A stretch of 35,879 nucleotides of DNA, from contig CANOKL010000044.1 of NCBI GenBank assembly GCA_947566645.1, forward strand, positions 1-35,879, in the 5' to 3' direction. Both the position numbers and the translations under genes were made by a program. Shown here piece after piece: positions 18,979 through 27,747 of the stretch; positions within the stretch are counted from its first letter, which is position 1, and the number at the start of each line of letters is the position of its first letter. The notes under the pieces are model-generated. The model was given only the letters and a program-made list of their open reading frames with translations. It had not been told where the DNA came from and ran no database searches. The stretch is from an uncultured Lachnospiraceae bacterium (GTDB lineage Bacteria > Bacillota > Clostridia > Lachnospirales > Lachnospiraceae).

Positions 18979-19638
18979 ATGAAAAAAATATTTATTTGTT
19001 TCTTATGTATGACACTTTTTGCTGCCCTCTCTGCCGGATGCAGTACAAAGGACGACGGTGCCGCCGAGACAGGAAAGAGCAGGCAGAAGCAGGCAGAAAA
19101 AGCAAATGGCACAGATTCCGCTGAAACGGGAGACACTGTGAAGGGACTTCATCATGTAGAAATTGACGTGAAAGATTATGGCACAATCACATTAGAACTG
19201 GATGCAGACACTGCACCTGTTACGGTCACCAATTTTCTGAATCTTGCAGAAGAAGGCTTTTATGACGGTCTGACCTTCCACAGGATTATCAGCGGTTTTA
19301 TGATCCAGGGAGGAGATCCGGCCGGAAATGGATCCGGCGGTTCAGACCAGGAGATTAAGGGAGAGTTTTCTGAAAATGGCGTGGAGAATAATATTTCTCA
19401 TGTACGGGGTGTCATTTCCATGGCAAGATCCAATCTGCCCGACAGTGCTTCTTCCCAGTTCTTCATCGTCCATGAGGACAGCACCTTCCTGGATGGAAAC
19501 TATGCAGCATTCGGCCATGTAACAGAAGGGATGGAGGTTGTTGATAAAATATGCGGGAATATCCCTGTACAAGATGACGATGGAACTGTAGCAGCGGAAG
19601 ATCAGCCTGTTATTTCTTCCATTAAGGTGACAGATTAA
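18979..19638 (+). CDS. Lipoprotein peptidyl-prolyl cis-trans isomerase (cyclophilin type)
   Basis: A 219-residue surface-anchored foldase. The N terminus is a lipoprotein signal with lipobox LSAGC (Cys21), then a charged linker (22-60) and a cyclophilin domain (about 62-219): FHRIISGFMIQGGDP (active-site Arg and Gln), SMARSNLPDSASSQFFI, FGHV. It is of the small bacterial PpiA/PpiB kind. The ATG follows GGAGGTAAATT. The TAA stop is directly followed by a family 1 repeat shared with the convergent M20 gene. Confidence 0.95.
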   Translation: MKKIFICFLCMTLFAALSAGCSTKDDGAAETGKSRQKQAEKANGTDSAETGDTVKGLHHVEIDVKDYGTITLELDADTAPVTVTNFLNLAEEGFYDGLTFHRIISGFMIQGGDPAGNGSGGSDQEIKGEFSENGVENNISHVRGVISMARSNLPDSASSQFFIVHEDSTFLDGNYAAFGHVTEGMEVVDKICGNIPVQDDDGTVAAEDQPVISSIKVTD

Positions 19639-19678
19639 GTTGGGGACGGGGCATTTTTAATTTTGCCCCGTCCCCAAC
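19639..19678. repeat. Family 1 palindromic repeat, copy 4
   Basis: GTTGGGGACGGGGCA pairs with TGCCCCGTCCCCAAC around TTTTTAATTT. It sits between convergent genes. On the minus strand it encodes the end (WLGTGQN) and stop of the M20 hydrolase. Confidence 0.95.
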
Positions 19679-20871
19679 CAGTCAAGTACTGTCTGCACAA
19701 AATAAGCCGTTCCGTGCCAGAGTACACTTTCATCTACCTGAAACCTGGAGTTATGTAATGAAACGCCTGCCGCAGAACCGCTGTCGGATATGTTCAGGAA
19801 AGCATATACCCCTGGAACTTCCTGCTGGTAAAATGCAAAATCTTCCGTTGCCATAAAGGGGGATGCATGATCAATCACGAATTCCTTTTCGAATAGTTTC
19901 CCGGCTGCATCCGCCGCCCTTTTTGCCGTTTCTGCGTCATTATCTACAGCAGGGGTTCCTGCTGACCACTCGACCTCTCCTATACAGCGGAGTGCTCCTG
20001 CTGTCTGTTTTACAATCTCGTTGATTCTTTTCTTATAATGCTGCCTTGTCTGCGTACTTGTTGTCCGGATTGTTCCCTGCAGATGCGCCTCTGAAGGAAT
20101 GACGTTCCATGCCGAGCCTGCATGAATCCTGCACACAGACAGCACTCCCTTCTCTTTTTCTGAAACTTCACGAGATGAAATAAGCTGTAAAGCAGAAATA
20201 ATCTGGGCAGCGCACGTCACCGGATCAATTCCGAAAGAGGGCTGCGAGCCATGGGAGCCTTTTCCTTTTATGAGAATATCAAATCTGTCGCCCGCTGCCA
20301 TCACGCACCCGGGAGCTATTACGAGCGCTCCGGCAGGATATTCTGGTATTGGCCAGACATGCAGGCCAAAACATGCTGATACGTCCGGATGCCTCATGAC
20401 TTCTTCGGACATAAGCATTCTGGCTCCTGCAAGCTCTTCTTCTCCTGTCTGAAAAATAAGTTTCACAGACCCGCACATCTCTTCCTCATGTTTCTTTAAA
20501 ATCTCTGCAGCTCCAAGAAGAATCGCCATATGACAGTCATGTCCGCAGGCATGCATCTTTCCCTGATGTGTCGATTTATAAGGGACTTCATTCTCTTCTG
20601 CAATCGGCAGCCCGTCCAGATCGGCACGAAGAGCCACTGTTATTCCTTCCTTTTTCCCTCGGATTAATCCTACAATACTTGTATTTTTCACTCCTTTTTC
20701 TTCCGAATGACTGATCTGGAAGGGAATTCCCATGCGCTCAAGCTCCCGGCAGATGAATGCACTCGTTTCAGGATTATAAATTCCTACTTCCGGAATCTGA
20801 TGTAATTTACGTCTTATCTGTATAATATCGTCTTTTTTCGAGAGACACTGTTCATACACTGATACCTTCAT
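19657..20871 (-). CDS. M20 family metallo-amidohydrolase (hippurate/N-acyl amino acid hydrolase type)
   Basis: A 404-residue cytoplasmic zinc/cobalt hydrolase of the M20D subfamily (amidohydrolase/IAA-amino acid hydrolase/hippuricase), which cleaves N-acylated amino acids. Motifs: LRADLDGLPI (D84), HACGHDCHM (C109 and H111), QTGEEELAGAR (E144, E145), GLHVWP, GSHGSQP in the dimerisation lid and ATEDFAFY. The substrate cannot be given. The ATG follows GGAAGAAAAGA. The true C terminus is probably LDW or similar: the last LGTGQN and stop come from the family 1 repeat. Confidence 0.92.
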   Translation of the reverse strand: MKVSVYEQCLSKKDDIIQIRRKLHQIPEVGIYNPETSAFICRELERMGIPFQISHSEEKGVKNTSIVGLIRGKKEGITVALRADLDGLPIAEENEVPYKSTHQGKMHACGHDCHMAILLGAAEILKKHEEEMCGSVKLIFQTGEEELAGARMLMSEEVMRHPDVSACFGLHVWPIPEYPAGALVIAPGCVMAAGDRFDILIKGKGSHGSQPSFGIDPVTCAAQIISALQLISSREVSEKEKGVLSVCRIHAGSAWNVIPSEAHLQGTIRTTSTQTRQHYKKRINEIVKQTAGALRCIGEVEWSAGTPAVDNDAETAKRAADAAGKLFEKEFVIDHASPFMATEDFAFYQQEVPGVYAFLNISDSGSAAGVSLHNSRFQVDESVLWHGTAYFVQTVLDWLGTGQN

Positions 20872-21093
20872 TCTTTTCTTCCTCCCTTATATCGGTATAA
20901 TTGTAAACAAAAAAACGGTTTTATCTATGTGATGTTATTATATCCTTTCCCTGTTCATTTTTCAATCATGCAGGCCGTAAATCCCCACCTGTCCTTTATT
21001 CCGGTTATTATTCACGGGTCTTCCCAAAATCGGTCAATGTGTTATAATAATAGATAGAAACCGTTAACCAGTTCAGTCAGCGAGGCATTTCTT
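20872..21093. other. Divergent intergenic region
   Basis: AT-rich region between the M20 and TetR genes. It holds a perfect TATAAT at 21043-21048, upstream of the TetR gene, with no good -35, and a half-site of the family 2 repeat (ATTATTCACGGG, about 21006-21017) covering the expected -35 region. Confidence 0.45.
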
Positions 21094-21702
21094 ATGAATG
21101 AAAGATTTTACACCCTTCCGTCAGAAAAGCAGCAGAAGATTATCAATGCCGGCTTCCGTGTGTTTTCGCAGAACTCTTATCGTAAAAGTCCTATGCAGGA
21201 GATTGCGGATGAGGCAGGGATCAGCAAGTCACTTCTGTTCCACTACTTTCGCAATAAGAAAGACCTTTATCTGTTTTTATGGAACACAGCCGCAGATATT
21301 ACCTGCGAGTATCTCGCCCTCAGCCACTGCTATGACTCTGAGAATTTATTTGAAATGATGGAGCGGGGCATGTATGCGAAGATTCAGATCATGTGCCGCT
21401 ATCCGGACATGGCAGCATTTGCCATGAAAGCATTTTACGAAAAGGATGAGACAGTCAGGCAGGACATCCAGGAAAGCTACCTGGAACATTTTAACAGGAA
21501 GGCGGCAGATGCCCTGGCCAGGCTGAATCCGGAGGATTTTATACCAGGCCTGGATTTAAAAATGATGCACCGGCAGATCTACTTAATGTCAGTCGGATAT
21601 CTGTGGGAAATCTCCCAGCGCGGGGACACCCTGGACGCAGGCAGGCTTAAGAAGGATTTCTCAGAAATGCTTTTATTCTGGAAAAATGTATATCTAAGGT
21701 AA
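21094..21702 (+). CDS. TetR/AcrR family regulator of the adjacent ABC transporter
   Basis: A 202-residue regulator. The HTH (about 14-58) shows QKIINAGFRVFSQNSYRKS, MQEIADEAGISKSLLFHYFRNKKDLYLF. The C-terminal domain is an uncharacterised ligand-binding helical bundle. It stands at the head of a three-gene operon with an ABC ATPase (41 bases on) and an ABC-2 permease, the usual set-up for a repressor controlling its own exporter. No good -35 is visible beside the TATAAT at 21043. Confidence 0.92.
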   Translation: MNERFYTLPSEKQQKIINAGFRVFSQNSYRKSPMQEIADEAGISKSLLFHYFRNKKDLYLFLWNTAADITCEYLALSHCYDSENLFEMMERGMYAKIQIMCRYPDMAAFAMKAFYEKDETVRQDIQESYLEHFNRKAADALARLNPEDFIPGLDLKMMHRQIYLMSVGYLWEISQRGDTLDAGRLKKDFSEMLLFWKNVYLR

Positions 21703-21743
21703 CGATCTGGCAGTTCTGCTGCAGAAAGGAGTGTTAAAAACAA

Positions 21744-22619
21744 ATGGATGCGATAAAAACAATTGCCCTGACAAAATATTATGGCCGTTCAAGAGGAATC
21801 ATTGATATGAATCTGACTGTGGCAGATGGTGATTTCTTTGGCTTTATCGGGCCAAATGGTGCAGGGAAGAGCACTACGATCCGCACTCTTTTAGGACTGA
21901 TTGCACCGTCAGAAGGAAGTGCACAGATCCTGGGAATGGACATCGTCCGCGAAAAAGAAGCGATTCTCTCACGAGTCGGATATATGCCCTCGGAGGCTTC
22001 TTTTTACCGTAATGCGCGGGTGTCGGATATGATCCGGTTCTCTGCCAGCCTGAGACACAGAGACTGCCGCGCAGAGGCAGAGGTGCTCTGCGAACGTCTG
22101 GAACTGGATACGAGTAAAAAGATCAGGGAGCTGTCCCTTGGCAACCGCAAGAAGGTGTCCATCATCTGCGCTCTTCAGCATATGCCTGACCTCTGTATCC
22201 TGGACGAGCCCACAAGCGGGCTGGATCCGCTGATGCAGCGGGAATTCTACGCCATACTGGAGGAGCGGAACAAAAACGGCACTACTGTCTTCATCTCCTC
22301 CCATGTCCTTTCAGAGGTTCAGCGATACTGCAGGCATGCGGCTGTGATCCGGGCAGGCCGCCTGCTGATCTCGGACAGTACAGAACATCTGGGGCACACG
22401 GATGCCAGAAGAGTCCGGATAAGGGGCATCACATCTCCTCCCGCTCTGCCGGACATCAGGGATGTGCAGACAGATGCAGACACTGTCAGCTTCTTATATG
22501 GAGGAAATCCCCGGAAACTGCTTCAGGCTTTGTCCGCACTTCCACTGACGGATGTCTCCATTACAGAACCGGATCTTGACGAAATCTTTATGCATTTTTA
22601 TGCGGAAGGGGAGAATTAA
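21744..22619 (+). CDS. ABC transporter ATP-binding protein (ABC-2 exporter type)
   Basis: A 291-residue ATPase of the CcmA/YhaQ-like type that drives an ABC-2 permease. Walker A GPNGAGKSTT (35-44), Q-loop region near VGYMPSEASFY (Q replaced by M-P-S as in several of this type), signature LSLGNRKKVSI, Walker B LCILDEPTSGLDP, and H-loop SSHVLSEV. A C-terminal extension of about 80 residues follows. ATG follows GAAAGGAGTGTTAAAAACAA. It ends one base before the permease ATG, so translation is coupled. Probable role: export of a lipid, peptide or drug; substrate unknown. Confidence 0.94.
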   Translation: MDAIKTIALTKYYGRSRGIIDMNLTVADGDFFGFIGPNGAGKSTTIRTLLGLIAPSEGSAQILGMDIVREKEAILSRVGYMPSEASFYRNARVSDMIRFSASLRHRDCRAEAEVLCERLELDTSKKIRELSLGNRKKVSIICALQHMPDLCILDEPTSGLDPLMQREFYAILEERNKNGTTVFISSHVLSEVQRYCRHAAVIRAGRLLISDSTEHLGHTDARRVRIRGITSPPALPDIRDVQTDADTVSFLYGGNPRKLLQALSALPLTDVSITEPDLDEIFMHFYAEGEN

Positions 22620-22620
22620 T

Positions 22621-23406
22621 ATGACGATCATCCGACATGAACTAAAACAGGGACGAATGACCTTTCTCATATGGACATGTGTCATTGCCTTTATGCTGGC
22701 AGTCTGTATTCTGATTTATCCGGAGATGGGGACGCAGATGGAAGAGGTTGGCTCTATGTTTTCGGAAATGGGAAGCTTTTCTGCTGCCTTTGGCATGGAC
22801 AGGCTTAATTTCGGGGAATTTCTGGGATTTTTTGGCGTAGAATGCGGAAATGTCCTCGGCCTCGGCGGAGCCTTTTTTGCGGCTCTTTCTGGCATTTCCA
22901 TTCTGGCGAAGGAAGAAAAGGACCAGACCGCAGAATTTCTGCTTACCCATCCGGTCAGCCGCCGGAAAATCGTATTACAGAAGCTGACTGCCATGATTAT
23001 AGAGATTCTGATTCTGAACCTCTTCGTCATTGCCGTTACTGCAGCCTGCGTCCAGGCAATCGGCGAATCACCGGAGGTACGACCGCTCTTTCTCTTGTTT
23101 CTGGCATACTTTATACTTCAGTTAGAGATTGCTTTTGTGTGCTTTGGTATTTCTGCTTTTTTAAGCCACAGCGGAACCGGAATTGGGCTTGGCATGGCAG
23201 CGCTTCTTTATTTTCTTAATATCATATCCAATCTGACAGAGAAAGCAAAGTTTCTAAAATATCTGACACCGTTTGGTTATACAGAAAGCGCGGATATTAT
23301 TGCCGACGGAAGACTGAATATGGGATATCTGTCTGTGGGGCTGGGATTTATGGTGATCGGAGCAGTAGCCGGCTGTTTCTGGTACTGCAGGAAGGATATA
23401 CTTTAG
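22621..23406 (+). CDS. ABC-2 type transporter permease
   Basis: A 261-residue membrane protein with about six hydrophobic segments (FLIWTCVIAFMLAVCILIYP, VLGLGGAFFAALSGISILA, IEILILNLFVIAVTAACVQA, FLLFLAYFILQLEIAFVCFG, GLGMAALLYFLNII, YLSVGLGFMVIGAVAGCFWY). The loop KEEKDQTAEFLLTHPVSR is typical of ABC-2 permeases. Start at 22621 follows GAAGGGGAGAATTA; an upstream in-frame ATG inside the ATPase gene is rejected. It is convergent with the IlvD-like gene, only 9 bases apart and with no terminator between, so transcripts from both sides may overlap. Confidence 0.92.
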   Translation: MTIIRHELKQGRMTFLIWTCVIAFMLAVCILIYPEMGTQMEEVGSMFSEMGSFSAAFGMDRLNFGEFLGFFGVECGNVLGLGGAFFAALSGISILAKEEKDQTAEFLLTHPVSRRKIVLQKLTAMIIEILILNLFVIAVTAACVQAIGESPEVRPLFLLFLAYFILQLEIAFVCFGISAFLSHSGTGIGLGMAALLYFLNIISNLTEKAKFLKYLTPFGYTESADIIADGRLNMGYLSVGLGFMVIGAVAGCFWYCRKDIL

Positions 23407-23415
23407 GGGTTCCCA

Positions 23416-25083
23416 TTACCGATACGGCGCGTCCAGCCTCCATGGCTGCATTGCGCCTCCCTGCTCTGCCGGGCGGCACATCTGCGCATAGATGTTGAGA
23501 ACCCCTTTCTGCTGCTTTAGCGGCGGACATACCCATTTCCTTCTTCTTGCTTCCAGTTCCTCGTCCGGTACCAGGAGATTCAGAAATCCGCCGGCTATAT
23601 CCATCTCAATCACATCCCCGTTCTCAATAAGTGCAATTACTCCGCCGTCATAAGCCTCCGGGGATATGTGGCCAACGATTGCACCATAGTTGAATCCGGA
23701 AAATCTGGCATCTGTAATCAGCCCGACACTTTTATCCAGCCCAAGTCCGATCAGCGCATCTATACTAAGCATCAGCTCCTTCATTCCCGGCGCCCCTTTG
23801 CAGCCCTCGTAGCGGACAACGATGATATCACCCGGTACAATCTCACCTGCCATAATTGCCTCATATGCCGGCTGGTCTCCTTCGTATACCTTTGCTGCAC
23901 CCTTAAGATATTTTACTTCGTCAAATACAGCCGTTGGACGGACAATGGCTCCTGCCGGAGAGATGTTTCCCCTGAGAATCTTAAGCCCCGGCTCTCTTGC
24001 AACCGGGTTCCCCAGGGAATGAATCACCTTGTTCTCCCTAGCCTTAACCGTATCCAGAATATCCTTCCAGGTATTCCCATACATGGTCGGTGCATCTGTA
24101 TGAAGCTTTCCCTCCAGCATCTTCATCACATTCTTCACACCCCCTGCATAGTGAAAATCAACAACTGTATATGGGCCGCTTGGAATCACTGCATTAATGC
24201 AGTAAATCTCCTCTGCATACTTCTCAAAGTCAGCAAGTGTCAGCTCAATGCCAAGCTCGTAGGCATACGCAAGAATATGAAGCACTGCATTGGTAGAACC
24301 TGCCACTGCCATATCAAACATAATTGCATTTTCCAGTACCTCTTTTGTAATGAGATCCTTTGGAGTCCTTCCGGATTTTGCAAGCTCTACCATATATTTC
24401 CCTGCAGAGCGCGCTGCCCTGAGTCTTGCATTATCGGATGCCGGAATGGTTGATGTCCCTGGCATGACAAGATTCAGCACCTCACCCAGCATCTGCATGG
24501 TATTCGCTGTCCCCATGGACGGACAGGCTCCAAAAGAAGGACATACGCTGTCTTCCATTTCCATCAGCTCCTCCTCAGAGGCACCGGAGAATCTTGCTGC
24601 ATCCAGGTCTGCCTCCACAACTGTATTTCCACAGTAATTCCCCGCCTGCATAGAACCACCTGTTACTACCATAGCCGGAATCTCCAGGCGGCATGCCGCC
24701 AGATAGCAGCCTGCAATAATTAAGTCACAGCTTGCCACACAGCATATAGCGTCAAAATTATGTACTCTTGATACAAATTCAATGGACATGGCTACAATAT
24801 CCCGTCCCACCTGCTCATACTTCATCTCATCTGCACCGTTCGCGACATTGCCGCAGGTTGCAGGAATCCCGAACTCCACCGGGATTCCCCCTGCTGCCCA
24901 GATGCCCTCCTTCACGGCCTCCGTTACCTGCCTGAGATGGGCCGTCCCCGGAGAACCCGCCATATAGGAATTGGGCACTCCGATATGGGGCTTTTTCCGG
25001 ATATCCTCATCCAGATATCCTGCTGCCTTCATCATCACCCGCCTGTGCGCCGCCTCTGTACCGTTCCAGTATTCTCTTCCCAT
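23416..25083 (-). CDS. Divergent IlvD/Edd family dehydratase
   Basis: A 555-residue Fe-S dehydratase of the dihydroxy-acid/6-phosphogluconate/sugar-acid family; such enzymes remove water from 2,3-dihydroxy acids. Family landmarks: SPGTAHLRQ (44-52), Cys77 (ATCGNV), Cys119 (ASCD), CPSFGACPSMGTANTM (Cys181, Cys187), AGSTNAVLH, RGNISPAGAIV, TDARFSG and GHISPEAYDGG. Two usual residues are changed: the Asp-Gly after the first region is Gly-Asn (TCGNV), and the CDK lysine, carbamylated and Mg-binding in typical members, is Leu (CDLI). It is therefore probably not branched-chain IlvD. Start MGREYWNG (25083) follows GGGAGG. It is the last gene of the sugar operon and may dehydrate a sugar acid. Confidence 0.88.
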   Translation of the reverse strand: MGREYWNGTEAAHRRVMMKAAGYLDEDIRKKPHIGVPNSYMAGSPGTAHLRQVTEAVKEGIWAAGGIPVEFGIPATCGNVANGADEMKYEQVGRDIVAMSIEFVSRVHNFDAICCVASCDLIIAGCYLAACRLEIPAMVVTGGSMQAGNYCGNTVVEADLDAARFSGASEEELMEMEDSVCPSFGACPSMGTANTMQMLGEVLNLVMPGTSTIPASDNARLRAARSAGKYMVELAKSGRTPKDLITKEVLENAIMFDMAVAGSTNAVLHILAYAYELGIELTLADFEKYAEEIYCINAVIPSGPYTVVDFHYAGGVKNVMKMLEGKLHTDAPTMYGNTWKDILDTVKARENKVIHSLGNPVAREPGLKILRGNISPAGAIVRPTAVFDEVKYLKGAAKVYEGDQPAYEAIMAGEIVPGDIIVVRYEGCKGAPGMKELMLSIDALIGLGLDKSVGLITDARFSGFNYGAIVGHISPEAYDGGVIALIENGDVIEMDIAGGFLNLLVPDEELEARRRKWVCPPLKQQKGVLNIYAQMCRPAEQGGAMQPWRLDAPYR

Positions 25084-25109
25084 TTTTCTAAAAACCTCCC
25101 TTTTTACTG

Positions 25110-25147
25110 TTGGGGACGGGGTAAAATTAAAAATACCCCGTCCCCAA
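25110..25147. repeat. Family 1 palindromic repeat, copy 5
   Basis: TTGGGGACGGGGTA pairs with TACCCCGTCCCCAA around an AT loop. It lies between the SorC regulator and the IlvD-like gene inside the operon. Minus-strand reading gives the regulator's last residues (QLGTGYF) and stop. Confidence 0.95.
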
Positions 25148-26059
25148 TTGTCTTGCTGTCTCTTCATCGGTAATCATAATATTTACGATTCCGCCTGCCA
25201 TGGCTGCATGGATTGCCGCGGTCTTTTCTCTTCCGAATGCAATCGCGATCCGGTTTGGTATCTTCATATAATCCTCAATCGTTGCACCGATCACGCATTC
25301 GGAGATGCCCGGGGCATTGAATTCGCCTTTGGCATTATAGAAATGAAACATAATATCCCCGACACAATCATGCTCCAGCCTTTCAAACCTCTCCTTCGGG
25401 TAATCCGCCGAGATATTTTCCAGTACTACCTTCGGCGTCCCGATACCGGATATGGCCATCTCTGCTTCCAGAATCGTCTCGTATGCCTTTGTAATATGGA
25501 ATTCATTCATAAAGAGCTGGCGCTGCTTTGGCGTACTTACGATACCGGGGGCTGACAGGTAGGTTACATTGCTGTTGAGCTTTTCAGACCATCTCTGGGC
25601 AACCGACATTCCCGGGATTCCATCCCCAAACACACCGGTCAGCTGCACGATATTCAGCTCCTTTACCCTGTCCACCGGGTAAAAATAATCCGCTGCCGTA
25701 TACATGGTCTTTCCGCCGGATATGGCGAGTATTCCCTTCTCGGGAACGATTCCCTGGATATATTTTGCCGCAACATTGTAGATTGCATCTGGTCCGGAGT
25801 TTCTTGCAATCACCAGATCCCTCAGATGATACTTCTTCTGCAGCTCTGTCTCCAGCTCGGTATGCCGAAGCCCTCTGTCCTGCCCGCAGATATAGATCTG
25901 AATAATTCCCTCTTCCCTGCCCTCAGCAAGAAGCCGTACTACTGTAGTACGGCTTAATCCCAGTTTATCTGCAATTGTCTGCTGGTTCATCTGCAGAATG
26001 TAATACATTCTTCCTACCTGTTCAATTAATGCGTAATTGTGAATCTTTGCCTGCTTCAT
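25127..26059 (-). CDS. SorC/DeoR-type sugar-binding transcriptional regulator
   Basis: A 310-residue regulator of the SorC family (relatives: DeoR of Bacillus, CggR, LsrR). The N-terminal HTH (about 20-55) reads QQTIADKLGLSRTTVVRLLAEGREEGII. The rest is a sugar-isomerase-like effector domain that binds phosphorylated sugars, with the GGKTMYTAADYF and SGIGTPKV patterns. The effector is probably a phosphorylated intermediate made by the adjacent kinase; this is inference. Candidate operator: the direct repeats at 35438-35466 before the first gene of the operon. The ATG follows AAAAAGGAAGAGAA, 15 bases after the kinase stop. The tail LGTGYF is repeat-encoded. Confidence 0.92.
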   Translation of the reverse strand: MKQAKIHNYALIEQVGRMYYILQMNQQTIADKLGLSRTTVVRLLAEGREEGIIQIYICGQDRGLRHTELETELQKKYHLRDLVIARNSGPDAIYNVAAKYIQGIVPEKGILAISGGKTMYTAADYFYPVDRVKELNIVQLTGVFGDGIPGMSVAQRWSEKLNSNVTYLSAPGIVSTPKQRQLFMNEFHITKAYETILEAEMAISGIGTPKVVLENISADYPKERFERLEHDCVGDIMFHFYNAKGEFNAPGISECVIGATIEDYMKIPNRIAIAFGREKTAAIHAAMAGGIVNIMITDEETARQLGTGYF

Positions 26060-26074
26060 TTCTCTTCCTTTTTG

Positions 26075-27499
26075 TTAATTTATTCGTTTTCTGACAGCCG
26101 CCCATCTGTCAAAGTATTCCCTTATCATCCTGTTTTCCCTTGGATGGAAGACCCTCTCCTCAGGGCTTATCTCATTTTTTCTTCCGAAATGGTCATTACA
26201 GAGCTTCACACATCCTATGACGGAAGCCTGTCTGTAGCTGCTCCGGATGATCAGTGTTTTCTGCGCAAGATCTGCAATCAGCTGGCTCAGTACCCCAGAC
26301 TGGAAGCCTCCCCCGCACCCCAGGATAAAACTCCTTTCACAGGGAATCATCTCACACAGACTATTATACTGCTGAACTACGCTGCATGCAATATCTGCCA
26401 CCAGGGCAAATGCAAAATCATAGCGGTCCATTTCCTCATCCAGCGGCGCGGGCATATAAAATCCACCGTTCTTCAGGGTCTTGTTCTCTGAAAAGATCAG
26501 CGTCCCAAGTGACGCCACGCACATAATCCGGGATTTTTCCTTCATTCTCTGATCCAGTGCCGGATAGTCCACATCCTCAAAAAAGATACGCTTCAATAAC
26601 TGATAGTTCCTGCCCGAGACACCGGCATTTGTCTCGACCTGATAGCTCCTGCCGTCTATATAACAATCCACCCAGCATCTTTGTGCCCTGTCAAAGAATC
26701 TGTCCGGCACAATTGTCACGACAGGCGAGGTCGTCCCAGAGACAATCACGATCTCCTTTTCCTGTGCATCTGTTCCGTACACGGCGACCTGGGTATCTGC
26801 CCCTCCGACAATGAATACAGCTTCCTTCGGAAGACCCAGCTCCTCACACAACGGCTCCTTCACTCTTCCAAGGGATGACGATGCCCGGCAGACCTCCGGA
26901 AGGATACGCATGTCAATATCAAACAGGGCGCACAGCTCTTCATCCCATTCCCGCCTCCCAATATCAAACAGCTGGGATTCGCATGCCTGGGAGTATTCCA
27001 TGACAAGTACCCCTGTAAACACATATCCGATCCACTCGCTCAGGCTTGTAATTCGTTCTATACGTCCGTAAAGTTCCGGGCTTAGCTTCTTAAGTCCCAT
27101 CAGCTTACCTGCCGAGAATACCGGGGAGGCCCATCTCCCCGTTTTCCGGTATATGTCGTCCTTCCCGGGAATGTCATCTATCCATGCTTCCCCTCTGTTG
27201 TCAATATTGGGCAGGCCGTAAAACCAGTGTCCAGCCCGGTCGGTCAGGACAATGGATTCCCTTGCACCCGCAGCGGTCACCGCCTCGATCCGGATCTCCG
27301 GGTGTGCCTTCAGCAGCTCCTTTGTACAGCGCATTGCACACTCCAGCAGCTCCTCTGGTTTGAAATAAAGCGCATCTTCGTATCTGAAATCCCGGTAGTA
27401 CTTATTTTCAAATGTCCTGAGTTCTATGATCTCCTTTTGTTCTGACACAATGCAGACACGGGAATTCCCTGTTCCTATATCATATACCAGATATGCCAT
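26075..27499 (-). CDS. FGGY family carbohydrate kinase
   Basis: A 474-residue sugar kinase (rhamnulokinase/fuculokinase/xylulokinase superfamily). The N-terminal phosphate-binding strand is YLVYDIGTGNSRV (3-15). The sugar-binding region includes NIDNRGEAWIDD. The catalytic base is D235 in GGADTQVAVYG, and the C-terminal ATP-binding signature reads LGCGGGFQSGVLSQLIAD. The substrate cannot be read from the sequence. In this operon it probably makes a ketose-1-phosphate for the class II aldolase. The chosen ATG (MAYLVYD) follows GGGAGGATGTT. The element at 27559-27747 lies between this gene and the alcohol dehydrogenase gene upstream. Confidence 0.92.
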   Translation of the reverse strand: MAYLVYDIGTGNSRVCIVSEQKEIIELRTFENKYYRDFRYEDALYFKPEELLECAMRCTKELLKAHPEIRIEAVTAAGARESIVLTDRAGHWFYGLPNIDNRGEAWIDDIPGKDDIYRKTGRWASPVFSAGKLMGLKKLSPELYGRIERITSLSEWIGYVFTGVLVMEYSQACESQLFDIGRREWDEELCALFDIDMRILPEVCRASSSLGRVKEPLCEELGLPKEAVFIVGGADTQVAVYGTDAQEKEIVIVSGTTSPVVTIVPDRFFDRAQRCWVDCYIDGRSYQVETNAGVSGRNYQLLKRIFFEDVDYPALDQRMKEKSRIMCVASLGTLIFSENKTLKNGGFYMPAPLDEEMDRYDFAFALVADIACSVVQQYNSLCEMIPCERSFILGCGGGFQSGVLSQLIADLAQKTLIIRSSYRQASVIGCVKLCNDHFGRKNEISPEERVFHPRENRMIREYFDRWAAVRKRIN

Positions 27500-27558
27500 A
27501 ACATCCTCCCTAACCTTATCACCTTTGCTTTTCTTTGTCAATTATTGATGCCGTGAAT

Positions 27559-27747
27559 CAATGTCATTTAGTTAAGCCAGTACACAGCGTCTGACATTAT
27601 GTAGTTCCCTTGAAGACCGTTGGAAAACGCCGGCACTTAGCGAGGTTTTTCACGAGCTTAGTACCGCTGCGTTTGGAACCGAGCGAAAGCGTGTCTGAAA
27701 GAGAACTACATCATGTCAGACGCGTCCGGCTTAACTAAATAACATTG
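27559..27747. repeat. Palindromic MITE-like element (family 3)
   Basis: A left arm of about 49 bp (27559-27607) and a right arm of about 45 bp (27703-27747) are imperfect inverted copies. Shared blocks are TTTAGTTAAGCC, GCGTCTGACAT and ATGTAGTTC. The arms flank about 95 bp that contain further short stems (GCACTTAGCGAGG..., CCGAGCGAAAGC). No ORF. It is bordered on both sides by family 2 motifs (GATGCCGTGAAT at about 27547 and TGCCGTGAATAGTAG at about 27748), as if inserted within a family 2 unit. It supplies the stop codon of the alcohol dehydrogenase. Confidence 0.85.

Noticed and set aside
23668..24453. Long open frame on the plus strand (261 codons) opposite the dehydratase gene
   Set aside because: It is antisense to the conserved IlvD/Edd coding sequence, low in recognisable motifs and rich in Cys/His as expected for a shadow frame.
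25084..25167. Longer N terminus for the IlvD-like protein, including GIFNFTPSPT
   Set aside because: That stretch is encoded by the family 1 repeat and lies upstream of the real ribosome site.
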